In this document: positions 43,067 through 51,217 of the stretch, piece after piece
Position numbering within the stretch: position 1 is the stretch's first letter
Layout: each line of letters begins with the position of its first letter
From: Prevotella vespertina
Lineage (GTDB): Bacteria; Bacteroidota; Bacteroidia; Bacteroidales; Bacteroidaceae
Assembly: GCF_009728485.1 (NCBI RefSeq)
Contig: NZ_VVIQ01000013.1
Coordinates: 1 to 64,000, forward strand
Length of the DNA stretch: 64,000 nucleotides
Direction of reading: 5' to 3'
Program-made: the position numbers and the translations under genes
The notes under the pieces: model-generated
Seen by the model: only the letters and a program-made list of their open reading frames with translations
Told to the model about the DNA's origin: nothing
Databases searched by the model: none

Positions 43067-45439
43067 ATGAACAAGATTATAAGCAAGAAGCAGTTTTCTG
43101 AGAAGGTGTTTTGTATTGAAGTAGAGGCACCACTCATAGCTCGTAGTTGTCGACCAGGCAACTTTATCATCGTACGTGTTGATCATCACAGTGAGAGAGT
43201 ACCATACACCATTGCCAAAGCTGACGCCCAGAAGGGTACGTTGACAATGGTTATTCAAGAGGTGGGACGCTCTTCGACGAAGCTTTGCCAACTAGAGGTT
43301 GGAGATGAGATAGTCGATATTGTCGGTCCTTTGGGCACCCCTTCTCGCATTGAGAAATATGGTACAGTCGTATGTGCGGGAGGTGGTATTGGTATTGCAG
43401 CAATACTCCCTATCCTCACAGCTCTTAAGCAAGCTGGCAACAAGGTAATATCTGTTTTGGCTGGAAGAAGCAAGGAACTTGTTATCATGGTGGACGATGT
43501 TCGACAGTACTCAGACGAGGTGATCATCATGACGGATGATGGTTCTTATGGTGAGAAGGGCGTTGTCACGGTGGGAGTTGAGAAGGTGATTCAACGTGAG
43601 CATGTCGATAAGGTGTTGGCGATTGGACCTCCTATTATGATGAAATTCACCTCACTCTTGGCAAAAAAATACGGCATTCCGAACGATGTGTCACTGAATA
43701 CTATCATGGTGGATGGCACTGGTATGTGTGGTGCTTGTCGATTGACTATTGGTGGAAAGACCAAGTTTGTCTGCATTGACGGACCAGAGTTTGACGGCGA
43801 CTTAGTCGATTGGGACGAGATGTTTAAGCGTATGGGCACCTTCAAGGAGATTGAGGCTAAGGACATGGCTGTGCCTAATCCTGCTGATAAGAAGGGTTCC
43901 GACCATTCTAGCTCGTCTATTAATAATGTGGGAGATGAGGCTTCTGCGGATAGTGAGAAATCATCTTCTATCGACAAAAACAGCGTTTCTACCGATGAAG
44001 CAAACGAACCCGAAGAGGTTTGGCGCAAAGCTCTTCGCAAAGAGTTGAAGCCTAAGGAGCGTACAGCCATCCCTCGTGTGCAGATGCCGGAACTTGATCC
44101 TGCCTATCGTGCAACGACCCGTTTGGAGGAAGTAAACATCGGTTTGACCCCCGAAATGGCTATGCAAGAGGCGAAGCGATGCCTCGATTGCCCGAAACCA
44201 ACGTGTGTGGAAGGGTGCCCAGTGGGCATTCATATCCCCGACTTCATCAAACATATAGAGCATGGAGACTTCCTTCAAGCAGCTAGCATACTAAAGGAAA
44301 CATCGGCATTGCCCGCTGTTTGCGGTCGTGTATGCCCACAGGAAAAGCAGTGCGAGAGCCGTTGTATCCATCTAAAGATGAACTCTCCCGCTGTAGCCAT
44401 TGGTTATCTCGAGCGTTTCGCAGCCGACTATGAGCGTGAGAGTGGGCAGATGACCTTACCAAAAATAGCCCCCTCGACGGGTATTAAGGTAGCTGTTGTG
44501 GGTTCAGGACCATCTGGTTTGAGCTTTGCAGGCGATATGGTAAAGCGTGGATATGAGGTTTATGTGTTCGAAGCATTGCATGAGATCGGTGGCGTACTCA
44601 AGTATGGTATCCCCGAATTCCGCCTCCCTAACAGGATAGTAGATGTAGAGATTGAGAACCTCCGACGTATGGGTGTCCACTTCCAAACAGACACGATTGT
44701 GGGTAAGACTATCAGTATTGACGAATTGAAGGAGATGGGTTTTAAAGGCATATTTGTAGGTTCCGGAGCTGGCTTACCGAACTTTATGGGCATTGAAGGA
44801 GAGAACTCTATCAACATACTCTCTAGTAACGAATACCTCACGAGAGTAAACCTCATGGATGCAGCTAACCCCGAAACGGACACGCCACTCATAATAGGTA
44901 AGAGGGTTCTAGTTATAGGAGGAGGCAACACAGCGATGGACTCCTGCCGTACAGCTAAGCGTCTTGGGGCAGATGTGACATTGGTATACAGACGTTCAGA
45001 AGCAGAGATGCCTGCACGACTGGAGGAGGTGAAACACGCCAAAGAAGAGGGTGTTCATTTCCTCACGTTACATAATCCTCAATCGTACAAAGCCGATGAG
45101 AAGGGTCGCGTCTGTGCTGCGGTATTGGATGTGATGAGGCTTGGTGAGCCTGATGCTAGTGGGCGTCGACGTCCAGAGGTAACGGGCGAGACGGTGACAG
45201 TGGAGTGCGATCAAGTGATTGTGGCAGTAGGAGTTTCACCGAACCCGTTGGTTCCGAAGTCTATTGAAGGGCTTGAGTTAGGTCGTAAGAACACGATAGT
45301 TGTCAGCGACCAGATGCAGAGTTCGCGTCCAGAGATATATGCTGGTGGTGACATTGTACGTGGTGGTGCGACTGTTATCCTCGCTATGGGCGATGGTAGA
45401 AGAGCCGCAGCTAGTATGGCAGAAAGGCTCGCTTTGTAA
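43067..45439 (+). CDS. Fused NfnA/NfnB-like NAD(P)H oxidoreductase (SudAB type)
   Basis: The 790-residue protein joins two flavoproteins. Residues 1 to about 270 are a ferredoxin-NADP reductase-like subunit (RVPYTIAKADAQKGTLTMVI, VCAGGGIGIAAILPIL) ending in the 2Fe-2S cysteines of GTGMCGACRLTIGGKTKFVC. A Ser/Asp-rich linker (about 275-320) leads to a GltD-type subunit with the iron-sulfur cysteines CLDCPKPTCVEGCP and CGRVCPQEKQCESRC, an FAD site VVGSGPSGLSFAGDM and an NAD(P) site VIGGGNTAMDSCRTAK. Families with this make-up are NADPH:ferredoxin (Nfn) or sulfide dehydrogenase (SudAB) enzymes, often misannotated as glutamate synthase; no gltB is present. It probably balances NADH, NADPH and ferredoxin. 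Confidence 0.9.
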   Translation: MNKIISKKQFSEKVFCIEVEAPLIARSCRPGNFIIVRVDHHSERVPYTIAKADAQKGTLTMVIQEVGRSSTKLCQLEVGDEIVDIVGPLGTPSRIEKYGTVVCAGGGIGIAAILPILTALKQAGNKVISVLAGRSKELVIMVDDVRQYSDEVIIMTDDGSYGEKGVVTVGVEKVIQREHVDKVLAIGPPIMMKFTSLLAKKYGIPNDVSLNTIMVDGTGMCGACRLTIGGKTKFVCIDGPEFDGDLVDWDEMFKRMGTFKEIEAKDMAVPNPADKKGSDHSSSSINNVGDEASADSEKSSSIDKNSVSTDEANEPEEVWRKALRKELKPKERTAIPRVQMPELDPAYRATTRLEEVNIGLTPEMAMQEAKRCLDCPKPTCVEGCPVGIHIPDFIKHIEHGDFLQAASILKETSALPAVCGRVCPQEKQCESRCIHLKMNSPAVAIGYLERFAADYERESGQMTLPKIAPSTGIKVAVVGSGPSGLSFAGDMVKRGYEVYVFEALHEIGGVLKYGIPEFRLPNRIVDVEIENLRRMGVHFQTDTIVGKTISIDELKEMGFKGIFVGSGAGLPNFMGIEGENSINILSSNEYLTRVNLMDAANPETDTPLIIGKRVLVIGGGNTAMDSCRTAKRLGADVTLVYRRSEAEMPARLEEVKHAKEEGVHFLTLHNPQSYKADEKGRVCAAVLDVMRLGEPDASGRRRPEVTGETVTVECDQVIVAVGVSPNPLVPKSIEGLELGRKNTIVVSDQMQSSRPEIYAGGDIVRGGATVILAMGDGRRAAASMAERLAL

Positions 45440-45461
45440 TCCAAAGCTATGAGTGCTTAGA

Positions 45462-46135
45462 CAGAGTAACATAGTTTCTAAGACATAAGGATATAGTTTT
45501 TTTAGACAAAATGACATAAGGACATATTGTTTTAATGACATATTTTAAAGACATAATAATATAGTAACAATGTGCTTAGTAACAGAGGTTTAAGACAGAA
45601 GGACATGTTTTTTTAGACAAAATGACATAAGGACATATTGTTTTAATGACGTGTTTCTTAGGCTGAGTAATATAGGGTTACGAGGTGTACGAGTATAAGA
45701 TAGCAAATAAGGAAAGGCTCTTCTCAAATGGAGAAGAGCCTTTCTTCCTATCCAAAAGAGCCTTTCTTCAATGTGACGAAACGCCCTCTTTATCTGCAAA
45801 TAATGGTTTTCACTCCCCTCTCCATTCGGAGAGGGGTTGGGGGTGAGGCTTCTTCTCAAATGGAGAAGAGCCTTTCCTTGTTTTTGTCCTTTCGTTATTA
45901 GGATTCGTGTTCCTATGTTACTATGTCTTTAAAGTATGTCCTTCAACCAATATGTTTTTATGTCATTTTGTCTAAAAAACCATGTCCTTCTGTCTTAATA
46001 ATAAGTCCTTCAACCAATATGTCCTTATGTCATTTTGTCTAAAAAACCATGTCCTTCTGTCTTAATAATATGTCCTTAAACCAATATGTCTTTATGTCAT
46101 TTTGTCTAAAAAAACATGTCCTTCTGTCTAATTAA
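45462..46135. repeat. TGTC-rich repeats in inverted arrangement around a hairpin element
   Basis: The right block (about 45900-46133) holds three copies of a 67-bp direct repeat; TGTCATTTTGTCTAAAAAA starts at 45961, 46028 and 46095. The left block (45462-45660) has the same sequence inverted (TTTTTTAGACAAAATGACAT twice, about 111 bp apart). Between them lies a hairpin repeat cluster (45700-45870) with CCCCTCTCC/GGAGAGGGG at 45815-45836 and AAAGGCTCTTCTC/GAGAAGAGCCTTT near 45713-45744. No gene is credible in this 730-bp gap. Confidence 0.85.
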
Positions 46136-46169
46136 CCACAACCTAGAATAGTGAACATTGCATTTTGAA

Positions 46170-46973
46170 TTAGATAAATTGCTCAACAACATGTGCAACA
46201 CCATCTTCTTCGTTCGATAATGTTACGTAATCGGCTTCGGATTGAATGTCTTTTGCAGCGTTCGCCATAGCTACCCCGAGTCCTGCAAAGCGTATCATAC
46301 TCAGGTCGTTATAACCATCACCACAGGCGATAACCTCCTCTTTGGTGATACCGAGTATAGTGATTAAGCGGTTGAGCGACTGTGCTTTGTCGATACCTAA
46401 GGGTACACACTCTAAGAAGTAATCGGCTGAACGATAGAGTTCCATCTGTCCTTTCAGTTGAGCAAGTAGACTTAACTCTAGTTGATGGAGCTTAGTTGGC
46501 TCGCCAACAATCAGACATTTATTAATAGGATAGACCAGTTGGCGGAGGAAGTCATCGTATTGAACGACGGGCATCTTATTGATGTGCGCCTCAATCTGTA
46601 CATATTTATCATCCTTTTGAGTGGCTGCAATCCCCTCACCTTGGTAAGTTAGAATCTGTAAACCAGCCTTTTTCGCCCCTTCATAGAGCATGGGAACGAG
46701 CTTCTCATCTAACTTCTGTTCAAATAAAACACGATTGTTCGTGCAGTCAATAATCTTTCCTCCGTTGTAAGCGAGGATGAATCCGCCATGAGTCTTTAGT
46801 TCCAACTCCTCAGCAAGAGGAATGATTCCGTAAGTGGGACGCCCCGATGCCAATACAATATGCACGCCCTTTGCCTGCGCTTGCATAAGAGCTTCCTTCG
46901 TTTTAGGCGTTATCTCCTTCTTATTATTCGTCAGTGTGCCATCGAGATCGAGCACAATCATCTTATACTTCAT
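46170..46973 (-). CDS. Cof-type HAD-IIB family phosphatase
   Basis: The 267-residue protein is a haloacid-dehalogenase-superfamily phosphatase of the Cof/YidA group. Motif I is MIVLDLDGTLTNNKK with the nucleophile Asp, motif II LASGRPTYG, motif III the Lys of NKCLIVGEP, and motif IV IACGDGYNDLSMIRFAG. These enzymes dephosphorylate sugar phosphates or flavin/PLP-type cofactors; the substrate cannot be read. I chose MKYKMIVLDLDG (46973) because the longer start at 46994 would leave only a few bases after the promoter box at 47009-47016. Confidence 0.92.
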   Translation of the reverse strand: MKYKMIVLDLDGTLTNNKKEITPKTKEALMQAQAKGVHIVLASGRPTYGIIPLAEELELKTHGGFILAYNGGKIIDCTNNRVLFEQKLDEKLVPMLYEGAKKAGLQILTYQGEGIAATQKDDKYVQIEAHINKMPVVQYDDFLRQLVYPINKCLIVGEPTKLHQLELSLLAQLKGQMELYRSADYFLECVPLGIDKAQSLNRLITILGITKEEVIACGDGYNDLSMIRFAGLGVAMANAAKDIQSEADYVTLSNEEDGVAHVVEQFI

Positions 46974-47008
46974 ATATCCTTTACACTTAATCATTAGTCA
47001 TTTGTATG

Positions 47009-47120
47009 CAAAGATACATATAAGTCGAGTCCAGGTAATAGTTAATTACGCAATTTAACACTTGCACTTCATTTAATAGCTATCATATCTTGGCTATCAG
47101 AAAATAATGTCGTACTTTTG
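47009..47120. promoter_or_regulatory. Divergent promoters of the phosphatase and fbaA
   Basis: On the minus strand TATCTTTG occupies 47009-47016. On the plus strand TTG at 47090-47092 and TACTTTTG at 47113-47120, 20 bp apart, lie about 50 bp before the fbaA ATG. Confidence 0.65.
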
Positions 47121-47169
47121 CAAGTAACAATAGGTATTGACTTATTTCATTATTAAAACATAATTAATT

Positions 47170-48186
47170 ATGGCAGTAGTAGATTACAAGAAATTAGGTC
47201 TCGTGAACACACGTGAGATGTTCAAGAGAGCAATCAAAGGCGGTTATGCAATCCCAGCATTCAACTTCAATAACCTTGAGCAGCTTCAGGCAATCATCAA
47301 GGCATCATCAGAACTAAAGTCACCAGTTATCCTTCAGGTATCTAAGGGTGCCCGCAAGTATGCTAACCAGACTTTACTTCGTTACCTTGCAGAGGGTGCA
47401 GTAGAGTACGCAAAGGAGTTGGGTTGCCATCATCCAGAGATTGTTCTTCACCTAGACCATGGTGATAGCTTCGAGACATGTAAGTCTTGTGTAGACTTCG
47501 GATTCTCTTCTGTAATGATTGATGGTTCTGCTCTTCCATACGAGGAGAATATCGCTTTGACAAAGAAGGTAGTAGAGTATGCACATCAGTTCGACGTAAC
47601 TGTAGAGGCAGAACTTGGTGTTCTCGCTGGTGTTGAGGATGATGTTGTAGCTGAGGTATCACACTATACAAAGCCAGAAGAGGTTGTTGACTTCGCTACT
47701 CGCACTGGTTGTGACTCATTGGCTATCTCTATTGGTACTTCTCATGGTGCTTACAAGTTCACTCCAGAGCAGTGTACACGTGACCCGAAGACTGGTCGTT
47801 TGATTCCTCCTCCATTGGCTTTCGACGTTCTCGCAGCCATCGAGAAGCAGCTCCCAGGCTTCCCAATCGTTCTTCACGGCTCTTCTTCTGTTCCACAGGA
47901 GTATGTTGACATCATCAACGAGCATGGTGGTAAGTTGCCAAACGCTGTTGGTATTCCTGAAGATCAGCTCCGTCAGGCAGCTAAGAGTGCTGTATGTAAG
48001 ATCAACATCGACTCTGACTCACGTCTTGCATTTACTGCAGGTGTACGTCAGACATTCGATGAGCACCCAGAGTACTTCGACCCACGTCAGTACTGCGGAA
48101 AGGCTCGTGAGTACATGGAAGACCTTTACAAGCATAAGATCACAGATGTTCTCGGTTCTGATAACAAGCTCGTTAACTGCGATTAA
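47170..48186 (+). CDS. fbaA: Class II fructose-bisphosphate aldolase
   Basis: The 338-residue zinc-dependent aldolase interconverts fructose 1,6-bisphosphate with dihydroxyacetone phosphate and glyceraldehyde 3-phosphate. Zinc and active-site parts are visible in IVLHLDHGDSFETCKSC, SVMIDGSALPYEENI, EAELGVLAGVEDD, SIGTSHGAYKF, IVLHGSSSVP and CKINIDSDSRLAF. Codon use is strongly biased (GGT, CGT, CTC), as expected for an abundant glycolytic enzyme. It is monocistronic, with a terminator at 48223. Confidence 0.97.
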   Translation: MAVVDYKKLGLVNTREMFKRAIKGGYAIPAFNFNNLEQLQAIIKASSELKSPVILQVSKGARKYANQTLLRYLAEGAVEYAKELGCHHPEIVLHLDHGDSFETCKSCVDFGFSSVMIDGSALPYEENIALTKKVVEYAHQFDVTVEAELGVLAGVEDDVVAEVSHYTKPEEVVDFATRTGCDSLAISIGTSHGAYKFTPEQCTRDPKTGRLIPPPLAFDVLAAIEKQLPGFPIVLHGSSSVPQEYVDIINEHGGKLPNAVGIPEDQLRQAAKSAVCKINIDSDSRLAFTAGVRQTFDEHPEYFDPRQYCGKAREYMEDLYKHKITDVLGSDNKLVNCD

Positions 48187-48222
48187 TCATTAGTTATCGA
48201 TCTATACGAGATCACATAAAAG

Positions 48223-48265
48223 ATAGCGGTAGTTCCCTTTGTTGGGTGCTACCGCTATTCTTTTA
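48223..48265 (+). terminator. fbaA terminator
   Basis: ATAGCGGTAG (48223-48232) pairs with CTACCGCTAT (48249-48258), followed by TCTTTTA. Confidence 0.85.
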
Positions 48266-48314
48266 TATGTTTGTTCATCCTCTTTGGGATGGTTATAAAG
48301 CCCTTTAAAACATT

Positions 48315-48355
48315 CATCCCCACTTGGACTTGCCAAATGGGGATGACTTTTCACC
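48315..48355 (-). terminator. Hairpin ending the nnr transcript
   Basis: CATCCCCA (48315-48322) and TGGGGATG (48338-48345) form a hairpin extended by TTGG/CCAA, located in the convergent gap about 28 bp after the nnr stop. T-rich strings lie on both sides, so it may work in both directions. Confidence 0.6.
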
Positions 48356-48372
48356 TTATTATATAGTAACTT

Positions 48373-49890
48373 TTAATCGTCTAAATGTTGGAATGCTTTG
48401 GGGAGATAATTGATGATATCACTTGCAACAAGGCTCTCTTTGCCAAGTTCTTTAGCGGCAAGGTCGCCTGCAAGACCATGCAAATACATACCAACCATAC
48501 AGGCATTCTGCTGATGATAACCACGTGCAAGAAGGGCGGTAATAATACCTGTGAGCACATCACCACTACCTGCTGTTGCCATTCCGCTGTTACCCGTTGG
48601 ATTGAAGATTACGTTTCCGTTGGGTAAGCAAAGTGCACTATTGTGACCTTTTAATATGATATAAGCCTGCAAAGACTTAGCGAGTTCGCAGGTTCGATGT
48701 AGACGTTCATAGTCGGCATTAGCGGGTGATCCCGTTAGACGATCAAGCTCTTTTGGATGTGGAGTCATGATGATTCCCTTTGGTAACTGCTGCATCCATG
48801 CACGATGACTAGCAAGGATATTCAAGGCATCAGCGTCCGCTACGATAGGACATTGTGCACGTCGAATCTGTGCAATCATCGCTATTGCGGTCGTTTCCTG
48901 GCGTCCCAAACCTGGTCCGATACCTAATGCGTCGAAGCCATCAGTGTCTACTGCTTCTGTGAAAGCGGTCTCTTCATGATCCATCTGAAGTACTGCCTCT
49001 GGGACAGCTATCTGCATGATATCATAGTTCTTCTTCGGTGTGATGGCAGTTACCTTACCAACTCCACTACGCAAGCAAGCACGTGTGGCAAGGACTGCCG
49101 CACCTGCCATTCCATAGCTTCCAGCAACGATAAGAGCATTACCCATGTTGCCTTTGTGAGCGAAGTCTTCGCGATGAAGGAGGCGAGAACGGATGTCATT
49201 CTCTTCGAGAACATAGTATTGTGCTTCCGTCTTTTGGATGTATTCGGGACTAAGTCGTATATCGAGAACTTTTAGTTTACCGATAAACTGCTGTGCATCT
49301 CCAAATAGGAAAGACAACTTCCGCTCGTGTAGTGTAAGTGTAAGATACGCATGGATGATATTCGCACGTACGTTATAAGTATTGTCCTCAGACATCAGTC
49401 CAGATGGCACATCAATACTTACGACCTTTGCAGGACTTTGATTGATGTACTTCACCAAAGATGCAAATCCACCAGCTAAAGGCTTGTTTAATCCTGAACC
49501 GAAGAGTCCATCAACAACAAGCATATCGGCTGTAAGTTCTGGAGGATCAAACTTGGCAGTTACTTCAATGAGGTCTTTTGCATGCTTACCATCAAGCAAA
49601 CGCTGTCGATTCAGTACACAATCATCAGAGAGATGATTCGTGATATTGAAGAGATAAGTCTTAACTTTATACCCCTCATTTATCAGCAATCTAGCCACAG
49701 CAAGGGCGTCTCCACCATTGTTGCCAGGACCAGCAAAGACCACAACAGGCGTGTGAGTGGTCCATTCCTCAGTGATTGCATGAGTGATGGCTTTGGCTGC
49801 TCGCTCCATTAAGTCAATCGACTTAATGGGTTCATGCTCTATTGTATATCTGTCCAGTTCGTGTATCTGGGCGCTTGTAAATATCTTCAT
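48373..49890 (-). CDS. nnr: Bifunctional NAD(P)H-hydrate repair enzyme Nnr
   Basis: The 505-residue protein repairs hydrated NADH and NADPH. The N-terminal domain (about 1-215) is the NAD(P)HX epimerase (MKIFTSAQIHELDRYTI, FAGPGNNGGDALAVARLL). The C-terminal domain (about 230-500) is the ADP-dependent dehydratase of the ribokinase-like fold (GIGPGLGRQETTA, MTPHPKELDRLTG, NSGMATAGSGDVLTGIITAL). Both motif sets are intact. The promoter box TAATTTTG (49899-49906, minus) ends 9 bp before the ATG, so the mRNA would be nearly leaderless. Confidence 0.96.
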   Translation of the reverse strand: MKIFTSAQIHELDRYTIEHEPIKSIDLMERAAKAITHAITEEWTTHTPVVVFAGPGNNGGDALAVARLLINEGYKVKTYLFNITNHLSDDCVLNRQRLLDGKHAKDLIEVTAKFDPPELTADMLVVDGLFGSGLNKPLAGGFASLVKYINQSPAKVVSIDVPSGLMSEDNTYNVRANIIHAYLTLTLHERKLSFLFGDAQQFIGKLKVLDIRLSPEYIQKTEAQYYVLEENDIRSRLLHREDFAHKGNMGNALIVAGSYGMAGAAVLATRACLRSGVGKVTAITPKKNYDIMQIAVPEAVLQMDHEETAFTEAVDTDGFDALGIGPGLGRQETTAIAMIAQIRRAQCPIVADADALNILASHRAWMQQLPKGIIMTPHPKELDRLTGSPANADYERLHRTCELAKSLQAYIILKGHNSALCLPNGNVIFNPTGNSGMATAGSGDVLTGIITALLARGYHQQNACMVGMYLHGLAGDLAAKELGKESLVASDIINYLPKAFQHLDD

Positions 49891-49898
49891 ACTGATGG

Positions 49899-49958
49899 CA
49901 AAATTACAAAATTAATGCTAATCGGATATGTCTGTTTGCTATAAATTTCGTAATTTTG
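49899..49958. promoter_or_regulatory. Divergent promoters of nnr and hpt
   Basis: TAATTTTG on the minus strand at 49899-49906 (nnr) and TAATTTTG on the plus strand at 49951-49958 (hpt). The hpt box overlaps the longer possible hpt start, which argues for the start at 49983. Confidence 0.65.
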
Positions 49959-49982
49959 CGGAAAATAAAGATTTATATCATC

Positions 49983-50522
49983 ATGAGTCGTGTAACTATT
50001 AAGGATAAAACGTTCGAGACATCCCTTCCTGAAAGAGAGATTCTAGAGAGAGTAAAGCAGGTAGCTAATCGTATTAATAAGGATTTTGAGGGAAAGACTC
50101 CGCTCTTTCTTGCGGTATTGAACGGCTCCTTCATGTATGCATCAGACTTAATGAAGAACATCACAATTCCATGTGAGATATCCTTCGTGAAGTTGGCATC
50201 TTATCAAGGAACAAGCTCTACTGGAGCCATTAAAGAGGTGATAGGTCTGAACAATGATATTAGTGGTCGTGAGGTTATCATAGTAGAAGATATTGTCGAT
50301 ACAGGTGCTACTATGGAACGAATGTTAGATACATTGAGAGCCCACAAGCCTGCTGGTCTTCACATCTGCACCTTATTGTTGAAGCCAGGTAAGCTCACAG
50401 TCCCATTGAATATAGAGTATGCAGCGTTTGAGATACCTAATGATTTTATTGTAGGTTATGGGCTCGACTATGACCAAGAGGGTCGTAATTTAAGAGATAT
50501 TTATACGCTTGTAAAAGATTAA
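49983..50522 (+). CDS. hpt: Hypoxanthine phosphoribosyltransferase
   Basis: The 179-residue purine salvage enzyme makes IMP or GMP from hypoxanthine or guanine and PRPP. The PRPP-binding loop is EVIIVEDIVDTGATM, preceded by FLAVLNGSFMYASDLMKNI and the flexible-loop region KLASYQGTSSTG. Start MSRVTIKDKTFE (49983) is chosen; nine extra upstream codons would overlap the -7 box. adk follows after 6 bp, so the two form a purine operon. Confidence 0.94.
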   Translation: MSRVTIKDKTFETSLPEREILERVKQVANRINKDFEGKTPLFLAVLNGSFMYASDLMKNITIPCEISFVKLASYQGTSSTGAIKEVIGLNNDISGREVIIVEDIVDTGATMERMLDTLRAHKPAGLHICTLLLKPGKLTVPLNIEYAAFEIPNDFIVGYGLDYDQEGRNLRDIYTLVKD

Positions 50523-50528
50523 AGAATA

Positions 50529-51101
50529 ATGAAGAATATTGTTATTTTTGGTGCGCCTGGTGCTGGAAAGGGTACTCAGAGCGACAAGATGATTGAGAAG
50601 TATGGTTTTGAACACATCTCTACTGGGGATGTACTTCGTAATGAAATCAAGAACGGAACAGAGTTAGGTAAGACTGCAAAGGGCTACATTGACAATGGTC
50701 AGCTTATACCAGATGAATTGATGGTAGACATCCTTGCAAGTGTTTATGATAGTTTTGGAAAGGATCACAAGGGTGTTATCTTTGATGGTTTCCCACGTAC
50801 AATACCACAAGCGGAAGCACTGAAGAAGATGTTAGCAGAGCGTGGTCATAATGTTGCTGCAATGATTGAGTTGTTCGTACCAGAGGACGAGTTAATGCAG
50901 CGTTTGGTACTCCGTGGACAGCAAAGTGGTCGTTCTGATGACAACGAGGAGACAATCAAGAAGCGTCTTAATGTTTACCACACACAGACTTCACCATTGA
51001 TTGAATGGTATGAGGGTGAGGGTATTCACCATCATGTAGAAGGCTTAGGTTCTGTTGATGAGATATTCAATAGAATTGCAGAGGTTATAGAACAACTATA
51101 A
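50529..51101 (+). CDS. adk: Adenylate kinase
   Basis: The 190-residue enzyme interconverts AMP and ATP with ADP. The P-loop is FGAPGAGKGTQSDKM; the AMP site includes HISTGDVLRNEI and FDGFPRTIPQAEAL; the lid is short, with RGQQSGRSDDNEETIKKRL, lacking the zinc-finger lid of long adenylate kinases. It follows hpt by 6 bp and is followed within 9 bp by a 32-bp inverted repeat. Confidence 0.97.
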   Translation: MKNIVIFGAPGAGKGTQSDKMIEKYGFEHISTGDVLRNEIKNGTELGKTAKGYIDNGQLIPDELMVDILASVYDSFGKDHKGVIFDGFPRTIPQAEALKKMLAERGHNVAAMIELFVPEDELMQRLVLRGQQSGRSDDNEETIKKRLNVYHTQTSPLIEWYEGEGIHHHVEGLGSVDEIFNRIAEVIEQL

Positions 51102-51109
51102 TAACAAAG

Positions 51110-51198
51110 GCCTCCCCAAGCCCCTCCAAAGGAGGGGATGTCTGATTACCTCAAGTGGTAACTTAAACATCCCCTCCTTTGGAGGGGCTTGGGGAGGC
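51110..51198. repeat. Perfect 32-bp inverted repeat between adk and obgE
   Basis: Arms 51110-51141 and 51167-51198 are perfect reverse complements over 32 bp, separated by 25 bp that themselves form a TTACC/GGTAA mini-stem. Each arm contains its own nested hairpin CCCCTCC-AAA-GGAGGGG. The element is GC-rich in AT-rich surroundings. It starts 9 bp after the adk stop and ends 19 bp before the obgE ATG, with no T-run. Confidence 0.93.
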
Positions 51199-51217
51199 TT
51201 CTCTTTAAATATATATA

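Noticed and set aside
43067..45439. Annotation as glutamate synthase small subunit
   Set aside because: The N-terminal ferredoxin-NADP reductase-like half and the absence of gltB point to a Nfn/SudAB-type enzyme.
45900..46133. 67-bp periodic repeats considered as CRISPR or a coding repeat
   Set aside because: No spacers, no cas genes, stop codons in all frames; best read as dispersed noncoding repeats.
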